A stretch of DNA of 64,000 nt from Chitinophaga sp. Ak27 (GTDB lineage: Bacteria; Bacteroidota; Bacteroidia; Chitinophagales; Chitinophagaceae): assembly GCF_012726295.1 (NCBI RefSeq), contig NZ_JABAOB010000004.1:124001-188000 (forward strand). Reading direction: 5' to 3'. Below are positions 27,085 through 35,132 of this stretch, piece by piece. The notes below the pieces were generated by a model, which saw nothing but the letters and a program-made list of their open reading frames with translations, was not told the origin of the DNA and made no database searches. Position numbers and translations under genes: made by a program. Numbering within the stretch: position 1 is the first letter of the stretch; each line of letters starts with the position of its first letter.

Positions 27085-27471
27085 TTATAATGATTTTTCC
27101 CTTAGAACAACATTTTCATTATGATCATCATCTTCTTCTAATATTAACTCCCAATTTATGCTTTCAGCAATCCTGGTGAGCAGGGAGACATATGCGGCTT
27201 CATTTTCGGGATCGGATTTTGAGCCTACTATGGCAATTAAATTCACCCATTCGCTGTTAAAATCCTCGTCTCTGCCATAATTACCATCATTTGAATTGAC
27301 CGCAACGATGCCAATCCATGGGAAATTTTCCTGGTTACTGAATTGCTGATGGCCTGTCTGTCGCAATTTCCCCGTGTTTCCCAAAACGTTCAATACATCG
27401 CTGGTTAATAACCTTTGGCTATAAGTTTCGTTGCCCCGTATTTCATAGTACCAGTAAAGGTGAGACCACAT
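27085..27471 (-). CDS. Hypothetical small cytosolic protein
   Basis: A 128-aa protein with no signal peptide or membrane segment. It starts aromatic-rich (MWSHLYWYYEIRGNE), has a central VNLIAIVGSKSD and ends strongly acidic (ILEEDDDHNEN). It resembles small bacterial immunity-type or SMI1-like proteins in size and charge, but I cannot name a family and there is no toxin gene beside it. It is monocistronic and converges on the dehydrogenase gene across the terminator at 27036. The 286 bases upstream, to 27757, hold only a weak overlapping frame that I do not accept as a gene. Confidence 0.6.
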   Translation of the reverse strand: MWSHLYWYYEIRGNETYSQRLLTSDVLNVLGNTGKLRQTGHQQFSNQENFPWIGIVAVNSNDGNYGRDEDFNSEWVNLIAIVGSKSDPENEAAYVSLLTRIAESINWELILEEDDDHNENVVLREKSL

Positions 27472-27757
27472 GACTTTTTGGTGTTAAAATAATGAAATTA
27501 CCATCTGGTTCATTAAATAATAGCACAGATTGTAATTTTTTGGTAGGTATTGCAGCCGGAGAAGTCGGTTTGGACTGAAGGGGCTTACTTTCCTGTAACA
27601 TAGCATATGGAATAAGTGACCGGTTGAATATACGAAATCCCCCGGATTTTTGACGGATTTCACCCCTTAAGTTGACGCTTTTGCACCGGGTCAAATTCTG
27701 AAATGAGTTTCATCTTTGTGTTGTCAAAGGAATTCACACTAAAACTTAAATAGCGTC

Positions 27758-28621
27758 ATGAAAAATTTATTCCATTCTCTTAAATCAATATTTTTAATAG
27801 CCATCGTTATGTTTACAGCATCCTCATCGAGCGCACAAATCAAACCTTCTCAAAGTGGCTATGCGCCTGTTAATGGTCTCAATGTTTATTATGAAGTATA
27901 CGGTGAAGGAAGACCGCTTGTTTTATTGCACGGCGCTTTTATGACAATTGGTACAAATTGGAGCCAGTTAATCCCCGAGCTGTCAAAAACCAGGAAGGTA
28001 ATTGCTATTGAATTGCAGGGGCACGGGCATACCCCTTTTTCGGAAAGGAAATTATCGCATGCTACTTTGGCCAGTGATGTAGAGGGCGTAATGGATTATC
28101 TGAAAATTGACAGCGCGGATGTGGCAGGATATAGCTTTGGCGGCGCAGTGGCATACAAGTTTGCTATACAAAGCCCTAAACGGCTAAGGAAATTAGTCAT
28201 CATTTCTGCGACTTATAAAAGCAGCGGTTGGCTCCCCGAAGTAAATAATGCGTTTAAGCAAATGAAGCCTGAATTTTTCACCAATACACCTATGCAAACC
28301 GCATACGATGCAGTAGCTCCCGATAAAACAAAATGGACAAAGTTCCTGGAGCAGATGATTGGTTCCGTTGTAGTACCATTTGATTTTGGGGATGCCAATA
28401 TTTCGAAAATTGCTGCACCGGTGTTAATCATATCAGGCGACAATGACGGACTGGATAAAATTGAGCTGATAAAAACATATAAATTGTTGGGAGGCGTTGT
28501 TGCTGCAGATATGGGCAAAATGCCGGTATCGCAATTGGCTATCGTACCTGGACAAAGCCATGTTAGCCTGATGATGCAAACAACCACCATTCTCAACTAC
28601 CTGAACGGTTTTTTAAAGTAG
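27758..28621 (+). CDS. Secreted alpha/beta hydrolase
   Basis: A 287-aa alpha/beta-fold hydrolase with a clear signal peptide (hydrophobic residues about 7-22, then SSSSAQ). The oxyanion region is LLHGAFMTIGTNW, the nucleophile elbow GYSFGG (Ser near 123), the acid is in ISGDNDG and the late His is in PGQSHVSL. It is therefore likely a periplasmic or exported esterase or peroxidase-like enzyme with unknown substrate. The next gene, a DHFR-fold reductase, starts 36 bases later and may be co-transcribed. Confidence 0.9.
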   Translation: MKNLFHSLKSIFLIAIVMFTASSSSAQIKPSQSGYAPVNGLNVYYEVYGEGRPLVLLHGAFMTIGTNWSQLIPELSKTRKVIAIELQGHGHTPFSERKLSHATLASDVEGVMDYLKIDSADVAGYSFGGAVAYKFAIQSPKRLRKLVIISATYKSSGWLPEVNNAFKQMKPEFFTNTPMQTAYDAVAPDKTKWTKFLEQMIGSVVVPFDFGDANISKIAAPVLIISGDNDGLDKIELIKTYKLLGGVVAADMGKMPVSQLAIVPGQSHVSLMMQTTTILNYLNGFLK

Positions 28622-28657
28622 CAATAACTTTTGTCTGATTACAAAAAAGCTAATAAC

Positions 28658-29251
28658 ATGAGAAAGATAATTGTATTGTCGATGATTACGCTGGATGGTG
28701 TTATGCAGGCACCTGGTGGCCCACAGGAAGATACATCAGGCGGGTTTAAATATGGCGGCTGGACTGCACCCTATGGTGACGAGGATTTTGGTAAAGTTAT
28801 GATGGAAGAGTTGAAGCAGACGGATTACCTGTTGGGTAGAAAAACGTTTGATATTTTTGCCGGCTATTGGCCTCACCATGCCGACTTTTGGCCTGGGATC
28901 AACGAAGGCACTAAGTACGTCTTGTCACACACCATTGAACAATCAGACTGGAAAAACACCGTGGTGCTCAAAAATCCGGCAGATATCGAAAAGCTGAAAC
29001 AGTCGGATGGCGCGGATATCCAGGTGTGGGGTAGCAGTCAGCTTATCCAACTGTTATTGAAACATGACCTGGTAGATGAGCTCCGGCTGAAAATTTATCC
29101 GTTGGTGCTTGGCGAAGGAAAGAAGCTGTTCGACAACGGCGCAATCCCTGCTGCATTTGTTTTAACAGGAAGCCAGGTAACCTCAAAAGGGGTGATCATT
29201 GCCAACTATAAACGCGCGGGTGACGTGGTAACAGGAGATCTTACCATCTGA
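28658..29251 (+). CDS. Dihydrofolate reductase-fold (RibD C-terminal-like) family protein
   Basis: A 197-aa protein of the dihydrofolate reductase/RibD C-terminal superfamily. It starts MRKIIVLSMITLDGVMQAPGG and has DYLLGRKTFDIFAGYW and DIQVWGSSQLIQLLLKHDLVDEL, the NADPH-binding core, then LRLKIYPLVLGEGKKLF. ATG 28658 is preferred over an in-frame TTG at 28631. Members are NADPH-binding reductases of unknown substrate. A second member is at 60989 in this window. Confidence 0.9.
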   Translation: MRKIIVLSMITLDGVMQAPGGPQEDTSGGFKYGGWTAPYGDEDFGKVMMEELKQTDYLLGRKTFDIFAGYWPHHADFWPGINEGTKYVLSHTIEQSDWKNTVVLKNPADIEKLKQSDGADIQVWGSSQLIQLLLKHDLVDELRLKIYPLVLGEGKKLFDNGAIPAAFVLTGSQVTSKGVIIANYKRAGDVVTGDLTI

Positions 29252-29275
29252 CCCCGAATTTTGTCTCCGGAATAG

Positions 29276-29321
29276 TTGCCACCAAATCTACCCTGATTTT
29301 GCCGGGAAGATTTGGTGGCAA
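29276..29321. terminator. Terminator between convergent genes
   Basis: Inverted repeat of 14 bp (29276-29289 with 29308-29321) with an 18-base loop and A/T-rich flanks. It lies between the DHFR-fold gene and the convergent S53 peptidase gene. Confidence 0.82.
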
Positions 29322-29335
29322 TTATTTACAGCGGA

Positions 29336-31930
29336 TTAGTAATACCTGCCTCCTACATCAAACCAACCTGAAAAAGCATGTCGGTAGGCCGCCTGGTTGA
29401 GGTATACTTTACCGTCGTGTCCTTTCATAAAAACAAACAGGCTTTGTCCTATTGAGGTAGCGGTAGGCGCTGCGTCGGTGGTGCCGCCGCCCTGTAATTC
29501 GAACCAATCGCCAAAGGAATGGCCAAAGTCGGCTTCATTCTTATAAATTTTTCCATCGAGTCCTTTAATAATCACATATAGCGTATTATTAATCGTAGCC
29601 ACTGCTGGCGCGACATCCGTGCGGATAGTGCCTGGCACCGGGAACCAGTCGCCGAATGAATGCCCTTTGTCGGCTTCATTCTTATATATTCTTCCATCAA
29701 GCCCGCGTATAAATACGTACATGGTTTTCCCATGAGTTACTACTGCAGGAGCCGTATTGGTTTGTATGGTACCGGGCACGGGAAACCAGTCGCCGAAACC
29801 ATATCCAAAAGTAGCCTGGTTTTTATATACTTTGCCATCCATTCCTTTTATAAATACATATACCACATTGTCGATAGAGGCGGCAGCGGGAGCCGCGTCC
29901 GTGGCGCCATGGCCCTGTACTTCAAACCATCCGCTGTAGTCGTGTCCAAATGCTGCCTGGTTCAGATAAATCCGGTTGTCGAGGCCCCGGATAAATACAA
30001 AAAGGCTGGATAGTATACTGGTACAACCGGGCGCTGTATTTGTTCTTCCCTGACCCGCCAGCTCCGACCAGCCCCGAAAAGCCTCTCCATACTTTGCCTG
30101 GTTGAAGTAAATGCGGCCATCCATATCTCTCGCATAATCGAAAACAAAATTGTTGAGGGAAGTAGCCGCAGTGGGAACATCCGTATTGAAGGGGATACCG
30201 ATTGCCAATGCGTTTATCAGGTTGATGCCGTTGGGAGTACCCCAGCCAGTACAGAGGTCATATCCGGGTACGGCGCGGTACAGGCTTGGGTTACGTGATG
30301 CATTGCTGCCTGTAGTAATGTCGTGAAAGCAGCTGCTGTAGTAGGGACGCCGGCCTATTGCATACAGTGCGGGATTGATAAACCCTACCGGAGGCAGATG
30401 ATTAATGGCCGCCTGCTGATTTACGAGGGCGGTAAAGCCTGCCCATAATGGCGTAGATGCGCTGGTACCGCTCGCGTTGACCATCTTCCCATTATTACAG
30501 ATGACCAGGATATTGGTAGCCACCATCGATACATCAGGGCAATTGCGCATAGTAGTAGAGCCCAGGTTGGAGGAAACATCCATGCCTTGTTGCCAGGAAG
30601 GAATCGTAAACCAGGGGCTGGGGCCACCGCCACTGCCAAACCAGGTGGTTTCAGATGACCATGTACCATCGAGGCTTGCAGTGGTTAGCTGCGTTCCCCC
30701 TACACTGGTAACGTAGCTGTAATCTCCCGGAGGGAAGGGGAGTATGTCCGTTTTTGAACCGGGAGTGTAGGTGGTGTAAGCGCCCTGGTCGCCCGAATAC
30801 CCGAAAAACGTTTGGCCTTGTGCAGCCATCTGTTGAAACGACTGGTAAACGCTGGGGTCATAAACAACAGAATAGGAAGTACTGATCTGGTGAGGAAGCT
30901 GTTCCCCTTTGGTGGGGTTAGCCATCTCATTAAGCACCTCATCTATGTTGGGGGAGCTGTATGGTATGCCATAGATGTTAAGCGTAGACATGCCCGGCGC
31001 CATGGCAATAGCCAGTTCCATATCCATGGAGGTTTCGAGGTTGCCGAATCCCATAGTGCTGGGTGTGCCGGTAAAACCATTCAGGTAAACATTTTGTATG
31101 GGCACAGCCGCTAAACCGGACAGCGCTTCATAGTTGCTGATATCGCTGGGATAATAACCATCCAGCGATAACAGGCCTACTACCTGTCCGGCGCCATTCA
31201 GGCTTACACCCGGTGCATAGGCGGTCCTGAAATCGTTGCCGCCAAAGGCGCCTCCAGGTCCCCGGCCTGCCTCTCTATCAGCAGCAGCCGGACCATTGGC
31301 CTTTATATCCTTCTCACTTAAAATAGGTGTACTTCTCAGCGTAATACGGGGTTGCGCATAATCATCAAGTCCGCTTATATGCAAAATTGGTAGCGAGCTA
31401 TCAATAAACGGCTCTGTATTAGAGGCATAGAAGCTCCTGTTTTCCGTGGGGTGTTTATAGGTCTGTAATTTTACCCGCAACGCCTTTTCAATATTGGCAA
31501 CGGAAGCTGATACCCGTACCAGTGTTCGGTTTGGCTGTGTGTTGATTACCGCGAATTTGCAAGCCTTTGCATAAGAAAGCACCCGCTGATAATCGGCTTC
31601 CGCAGGCGCAAATTGTTCATTAAACTGTTCCGGCGTCAGGAAATGCCGGTACGATTTGCCGAATGGATCGTAGAGGTCGTGCAACAGGGTATTTAATTCC
31701 GGCTGGTTACGCAACGGTAAAGAAATGACCAGTTCTATATTCTTCGACGCGGCAAGACTGCCGGCAGGCTTTAAATGTGAAATAATCAGCGGAATATGGC
31801 CTGTTAATTTGCGCTGCTGCTGCCCCATACAGGGGAGCAGTAAAAGAGAAAGAAATGCCGCCAATAACAGGGGGATAAGTGGACGGGCAGGATAGCCAAC
31901 TCCCGTACTGAAGCGCCATGTTGTTTTCAT
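29336..31930 (-). CDS. Secreted S53 (sedolisin) peptidase with beta-propeller-like C-terminus
   Basis: An 864-aa secreted acid protease. A hydrophobic segment near 18-36 is the signal or anchor, and residues about 45-205 are the activation propeptide (Pro-kumamolisin type, with LHDLYDPFGKSYRHFLTPEQF). The catalytic domain has E299 and D303 (ETSMDMELAIAMAPG), the oxyanion Asp381 (GYSGDQGAY), Ser490 in ASGTSASTP and a Ca-site end CTGWGTPNG. From about 585 to the end are six repeats of about 47 residues, resembling PLL-type lectin propellers, likely for binding glycans or surfaces. It is a single gene flanked by terminators. It would serve extracellular protein breakdown at low pH. Confidence 0.93.
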   Translation of the reverse strand: MKTTWRFSTGVGYPARPLIPLLLAAFLSLLLLPCMGQQQRKLTGHIPLIISHLKPAGSLAASKNIELVISLPLRNQPELNTLLHDLYDPFGKSYRHFLTPEQFNEQFAPAEADYQRVLSYAKACKFAVINTQPNRTLVRVSASVANIEKALRVKLQTYKHPTENRSFYASNTEPFIDSSLPILHISGLDDYAQPRITLRSTPILSEKDIKANGPAAADREAGRGPGGAFGGNDFRTAYAPGVSLNGAGQVVGLLSLDGYYPSDISNYEALSGLAAVPIQNVYLNGFTGTPSTMGFGNLETSMDMELAIAMAPGMSTLNIYGIPYSSPNIDEVLNEMANPTKGEQLPHQISTSYSVVYDPSVYQSFQQMAAQGQTFFGYSGDQGAYTTYTPGSKTDILPFPPGDYSYVTSVGGTQLTTASLDGTWSSETTWFGSGGGPSPWFTIPSWQQGMDVSSNLGSTTMRNCPDVSMVATNILVICNNGKMVNASGTSASTPLWAGFTALVNQQAAINHLPPVGFINPALYAIGRRPYYSSCFHDITTGSNASRNPSLYRAVPGYDLCTGWGTPNGINLINALAIGIPFNTDVPTAATSLNNFVFDYARDMDGRIYFNQAKYGEAFRGWSELAGQGRTNTAPGCTSILSSLFVFIRGLDNRIYLNQAAFGHDYSGWFEVQGHGATDAAPAAASIDNVVYVFIKGMDGKVYKNQATFGYGFGDWFPVPGTIQTNTAPAVVTHGKTMYVFIRGLDGRIYKNEADKGHSFGDWFPVPGTIRTDVAPAVATINNTLYVIIKGLDGKIYKNEADFGHSFGDWFELQGGGTTDAAPTATSIGQSLFVFMKGHDGKVYLNQAAYRHAFSGWFDVGGRYY
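29339..30170 (-). repeat. Six tandem 47-residue beta-propeller-like repeats
   Basis: Within the S53 peptidase gene, six tandem units of about 141 bp encode the pattern LFVFIRGLDGRIYKNQA, then an F-x-x-W-F turn, then T-x-APA. Units 3-5 are most alike, with near-identical DWFPVPGTI turns in 3 and 4, which suggests recent duplication. Six units plus the preceding half-strand could close a seven-bladed propeller; this is inference. Confidence 0.85.
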
Positions 31931-32113
31931 AAGATGTGATTTTGAGGTTTGGTGATATTGAGTGATGTATTAAAAGTGCTTTGGGGAACGCCTTTTTTGA
32001 GAAGTAAGGGCAATGATCTGTTGTATTTTGATTTGAGATGTTGGAATAACAATGCTAAATAGGCTTTGGTTCATAAGAAGTCAACATCATTTATTTTTAT
32101 AGAAATATAAAAA

Positions 32114-32139
32114 AGCCCCGCAATACATTCTGCGGGGCT
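32114..32139 (-). terminator. Intrinsic terminator of the lipoprotein gene
   Basis: A 9-bp G+C-rich stem (AGCCCCGCA with TGCGGGGCT) and 8-base loop, followed on the minus strand by a run of T. It lies 22 bases after the stop of the minus-strand lipoprotein gene. Confidence 0.9.
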
Positions 32140-32160
32140 GGTGCGAATATGAAAAACGTT

Positions 32161-32730
32161 CTATTTCTTTATCATCGGCGGCATTTTAGGCGGAAGCTGC
32201 GCGTATTGATACATCAGGTTAACTTTCCCGTTTTCATCAAATCGCCATGTTTCCTGTAATTCCCTGGCTGTCTTTTTGCCCTTGGCATCTGTCGAAATCT
32301 CCCGGCTCCATATTACAACCCAGTTTTCCTTTTTGTCCTTGCTTCGGAGAGGTACCCAGGCATGAACAGAATCGACAACGGTGCCCATTTGTCCTCTCAT
32401 CTTTTTGGCAATAACAAAGAGACTGTCCCGGGGACCGGCAAACATATTGCCATCGGCAAAAAACATGGTGTCGTTTTCCGCAAAGGAATGCTTCGAATTG
32501 TCGAGCGTGTTGTTGTCCCAGTCTTGATACAATTCGAGCAATGTTTGCGCATTTTTTGCGGGACCAATTTCGAAATCTGAAGAATAACTCGCCATGTACG
32601 GATATTTTAGGCTCTCCTGTTTTGCTGAATCTGAACCGGTTGTCTTTACAGCTTCCGTTTCTGATTTTTTAGGGGCGGAGGTACAGGCTACTAAAAAAGC
32701 AATCGATACGAAAAGATACATCGTTCTCAT
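32161..32730 (-). CDS. Lipoprotein, possibly NTF2/SnoaL-like
   Basis: A 189-aa lipoprotein: signal sequence MRTMYLFVSIAFLVAC with the lipobox cysteine at 16, then a Ser/Thr/Lys linker. The mature part begins near 40. The pattern TLLELYQDWDNNTLD, then MFFADG, then VVIWSREI and ETWRFDENGKV is like SnoaL/NTF2 small alpha+beta domains, which have many functions. It is single, with its own terminator. The 467 bases upstream are non-coding. Confidence 0.85.
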   Translation of the reverse strand: MRTMYLFVSIAFLVACTSAPKKSETEAVKTTGSDSAKQESLKYPYMASYSSDFEIGPAKNAQTLLELYQDWDNNTLDNSKHSFAENDTMFFADGNMFAGPRDSLFVIAKKMRGQMGTVVDSVHAWVPLRSKDKKENWVVIWSREISTDAKGKKTARELQETWRFDENGKVNLMYQYAQLPPKMPPMIKK

Positions 32731-33197
32731 AAAAATTGTTTTTATAATAATAAATAATAGATCAAATCAAAGACGACGACTGACAGGGCGAAGGATGGGG
32801 CTCAATATTGTCTTCTAAGGTAAGATTATTTATGGAAAAAAATAGAATTTATGACCGATATTATTGAGTATCAGTTCCTTTGATACAGAAAGGATTTTAG
32901 TTATCTTCATCGCCTTGCCTAAAAATTAATGTGGCATTTCACTAATTAGTTATAAATTGGTGGCAGTATACATTTTCTATACCATCGTATGGATTTGTTG
33001 TAAAACAGATAAGATAGCACACTACCGGCAGGAACAAGCAGTCATCACCTCAAAAAACCAGTCTACATAAGTACCCCAATGTAATCCTGAGCTTACTAAG
33101 CATTATACCTAAACTGATAGGAAATTCCTGTCCGTGATTCGTATGTCATGTCCTGATGATCATCATTTGATTTATTAACTCCTTAAAAATCTCTTTT
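32731..33197. other. Divergent intergenic region
   Basis: 467 bases between the divergent lipoprotein and phospholipase D-like genes, A+T-rich at both ends. It must hold two promoters. The only distinct element I see is the 12-base palindrome TGATGATCATCA at 33157-33168, about 30 bases before the + strand gene. No gene-like frame is present. Confidence 0.5.
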
Positions 33198-34955
33198 ATG
33201 TACGCACAAGCTTACGCCAATAACGACCTGGCGTTTATCAGATGGTCCTATGATCAGAAAATCCCCCAATGCCTGGGTTTTTGCCTGGAACGGATCGACA
33301 AAGCTACCGGAGTAGCCACCATACTCCCTGCCTGGGTAGGTTTTGAAAACCAGAAAAACGAACAATGGAAGGCTCGGGATACGAGTATCTGGCCTGTTCA
33401 GAAATTTAACTGGCGCGATTTTACAGCTACAAGAGGAAAAACCTACAGCTACAATGTTATTCCCATGGTAGGCACTCCCGGGAACCTGAAACAGATAACA
33501 GATAAGTCGCTGCATCTGCATACCAATGAAGTTACCCTGTCGCCCGGCAGTGGTGACATCAAAGCCTATTTCAACAGGGGGATTATTTCCACCCAATCGG
33601 TGTCGCATGCCATTGAGGGACCTAATCATGCCCCCAGCAGTCCTAAATTGATGACCAGTATTCAAACACCGGGTAACCAATTGAGAAAACAGCTGATGGG
33701 GCAGATTAAAGATGCCCTCATGGAAATCATCCAGGAAGTGAAAACAAAAGGAGGGGAGTGCTATGCCGCATTGTATGAGCTGAATGATCCGGAGCTGATA
33801 GATGGCCTGTTAAGCCTCGGAAAGAAGTTACATATCATCCTGTCGAATGCCGGCGCTAATGGCGACGATGATCCCAATACAAATGAAGACAACCTGCCAG
33901 AAGATCAAAGGTCTTCCCGTAGAAGATTGCACGACGCCGGTATCGATATTACCGACCGTATATTGGGCAACGGGCATATCGGCCACAATAAATTCCTGGT
34001 GTATGTAAATAGCCAGGGAAAAGCAGAAAGGGTACTGTCGGGAAGCACCAACTGGACGTATACCGGTATGTGTGCACAAACTAATAATGCTATTCTCATT
34101 ACCTCCCCGGAATTGGCTAAAAGCTACCTGGACTACTGGAAAACACTGAAGGCAGATGATGCCGAACAAGGCGCCGATTTCCGGGCAAACAATGACAAGG
34201 TACGCCCAGTTAACATCGCTCCCACAAAAATTGACCTTTGGTTTTCTCCCAACACAGCGAAGAAATCAAAGCCTGCCAGCAATCCGGCAGCACCGGATGA
34301 TATGGCAGAAGTGTTTGAGCTGATGGAAAAGGCTCAGAAATCAATCCAGTTTCTGGCCTTTCAACCTGGCTCGCCCAGTATATTAACCAAAGCCCTGGAA
34401 ATTCAGCAGGCTAACCCTAATTTATATATCCGCGGCGCCGCTACCGATGCCAAAGCCGTCAACGACTACAATACCAGTTTGCTGGCTAACGAATCAAATA
34501 AAATAGATACCGTGGTGGCAGCGTCAAATATCAAAGACCAGTTTTCCTACTGGGAACAGGAGTTGTTGAAGTCTTCCAATTTTGCGCATGCCATCATCCA
34601 CGATAAAATAGTGGTGATTGATGCCTACGGCGACAACCCGGTAGTAATTACCGGTAGCCACAATTTAGGCTACAAGGCATCTTACGCCAATGATGAAAAC
34701 CTGCTGATCATCAAAGGGAACAAAGAGCTGGCAAATGCTTACGTGGTACACGTAATGGATGTATACGACCATTACCGGTGGAGGTACATCCTCCAGAGTA
34801 GCCCATCCCTCGCAGATGCATACCATGGCCTGAAGATGACGGACGCATGGCAGGATTGGTACTTTAAACAAGCGGCTGCACCTAAGCCCAAAGCTGCGCC
34901 TAAGCCCAAGGCTACGCCTAAACCGAAGGGTAAAAAGGTGGCAAAAGCGGAATAA
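33198..34955 (+). CDS. Phospholipase D-like protein with Lys/Pro tail
   Basis: A 585-aa protein with two PLD-type HKD motifs. The second is complete (HDKIVVID near 474, then TGSHNLG). The first has H-x-K (GHNKFLVYV near 263, then SGSTNWT) but lacks the Asp. Residues 1-110 form an N-terminal beta-rich region, perhaps fibronectin-like (FIRWSYDQKIPQCLGFCLERID). No signal peptide is seen. The last 27 residues are a repeat of A/T-PKPK units ending in basic residues, perhaps for binding nucleic acid or envelope. Known PLD-like proteins include lipases, nucleases and effectors; no immunity or secretion gene is adjacent. It is monocistronic with a terminator. Confidence 0.88.
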   Translation: MYAQAYANNDLAFIRWSYDQKIPQCLGFCLERIDKATGVATILPAWVGFENQKNEQWKARDTSIWPVQKFNWRDFTATRGKTYSYNVIPMVGTPGNLKQITDKSLHLHTNEVTLSPGSGDIKAYFNRGIISTQSVSHAIEGPNHAPSSPKLMTSIQTPGNQLRKQLMGQIKDALMEIIQEVKTKGGECYAALYELNDPELIDGLLSLGKKLHIILSNAGANGDDDPNTNEDNLPEDQRSSRRRLHDAGIDITDRILGNGHIGHNKFLVYVNSQGKAERVLSGSTNWTYTGMCAQTNNAILITSPELAKSYLDYWKTLKADDAEQGADFRANNDKVRPVNIAPTKIDLWFSPNTAKKSKPASNPAAPDDMAEVFELMEKAQKSIQFLAFQPGSPSILTKALEIQQANPNLYIRGAATDAKAVNDYNTSLLANESNKIDTVVAASNIKDQFSYWEQELLKSSNFAHAIIHDKIVVIDAYGDNPVVITGSHNLGYKASYANDENLLIIKGNKELANAYVVHVMDVYDHYRWRYILQSSPSLADAYHGLKMTDAWQDWYFKQAAAPKPKAAPKPKATPKPKGKKVAKAE

Positions 34956-34987
34956 TTAGTTACAACGTATGTCCATTTGAAAATTGC

Positions 34988-35024
34988 AAAGCGAGATACA
35001 TTCAAAAGGAGTGTATCACGCTTT
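34988..35024 (+). terminator. Intrinsic terminator after the PLD-like gene
   Basis: AAAGCG (34988-34993) pairs with CGCTTT (35019-35024), and GATACATTC pairs with GGAGTGTATC with one G-T pair. There is one A-A mismatch and an A-rich loop, with a T-rich tail. It is closely related to the hairpin at 27036-27070. Confidence 0.82.
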
Positions 35025-35074
35025 TATTATCAGCTTTGATACTTTCTCACCAACCCTTAACCACTCTTGCAAAA

Positions 35075-35128
35075 CTGTTAATAACTGTTAAAATTCCTTT
35101 TCCCGGTCCCCCGCATCCCCTACATTTG
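35075..35128 (+). promoter_or_regulatory. Direct-repeat box and -7 element before the two-component operon
   Basis: CTGTTAA occurs at 35075-35081 and again at 35085-35091, a direct repeat with a 10-base period as used by OmpR/PhoB-type regulators. TACATTTG at 35121-35128 fits the -7 consensus TAnnTTTG and ends 4 bases before the ATG, so the mRNA may have almost no leader. A similar repeat, inverted, lies before the outer-membrane gene at 37245. Autoregulation by the OmpR-type regulator of this operon is inferred. Confidence 0.5.
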
Positions 35129-35132
35129 CCAT

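Noticed and set aside
27443..27694. An 83-codon minus-strand frame upstream of the small hypothetical gene
   Set aside because: It overlaps the start of the better-supported gene at 27471, has low-complexity Ser/Pro/Lys composition and no recognisable motif.
29660..31114. Several + strand open frames across the S53 gene
   Set aside because: They are antisense to a strong gene, have no motifs and arise from its repeated codons.
34865..34950. Repetitive DNA at the end of the PLD-like gene considered as a tandem repeat element
   Set aside because: It is explained by the coding of A/T-PKPK units in the protein tail.
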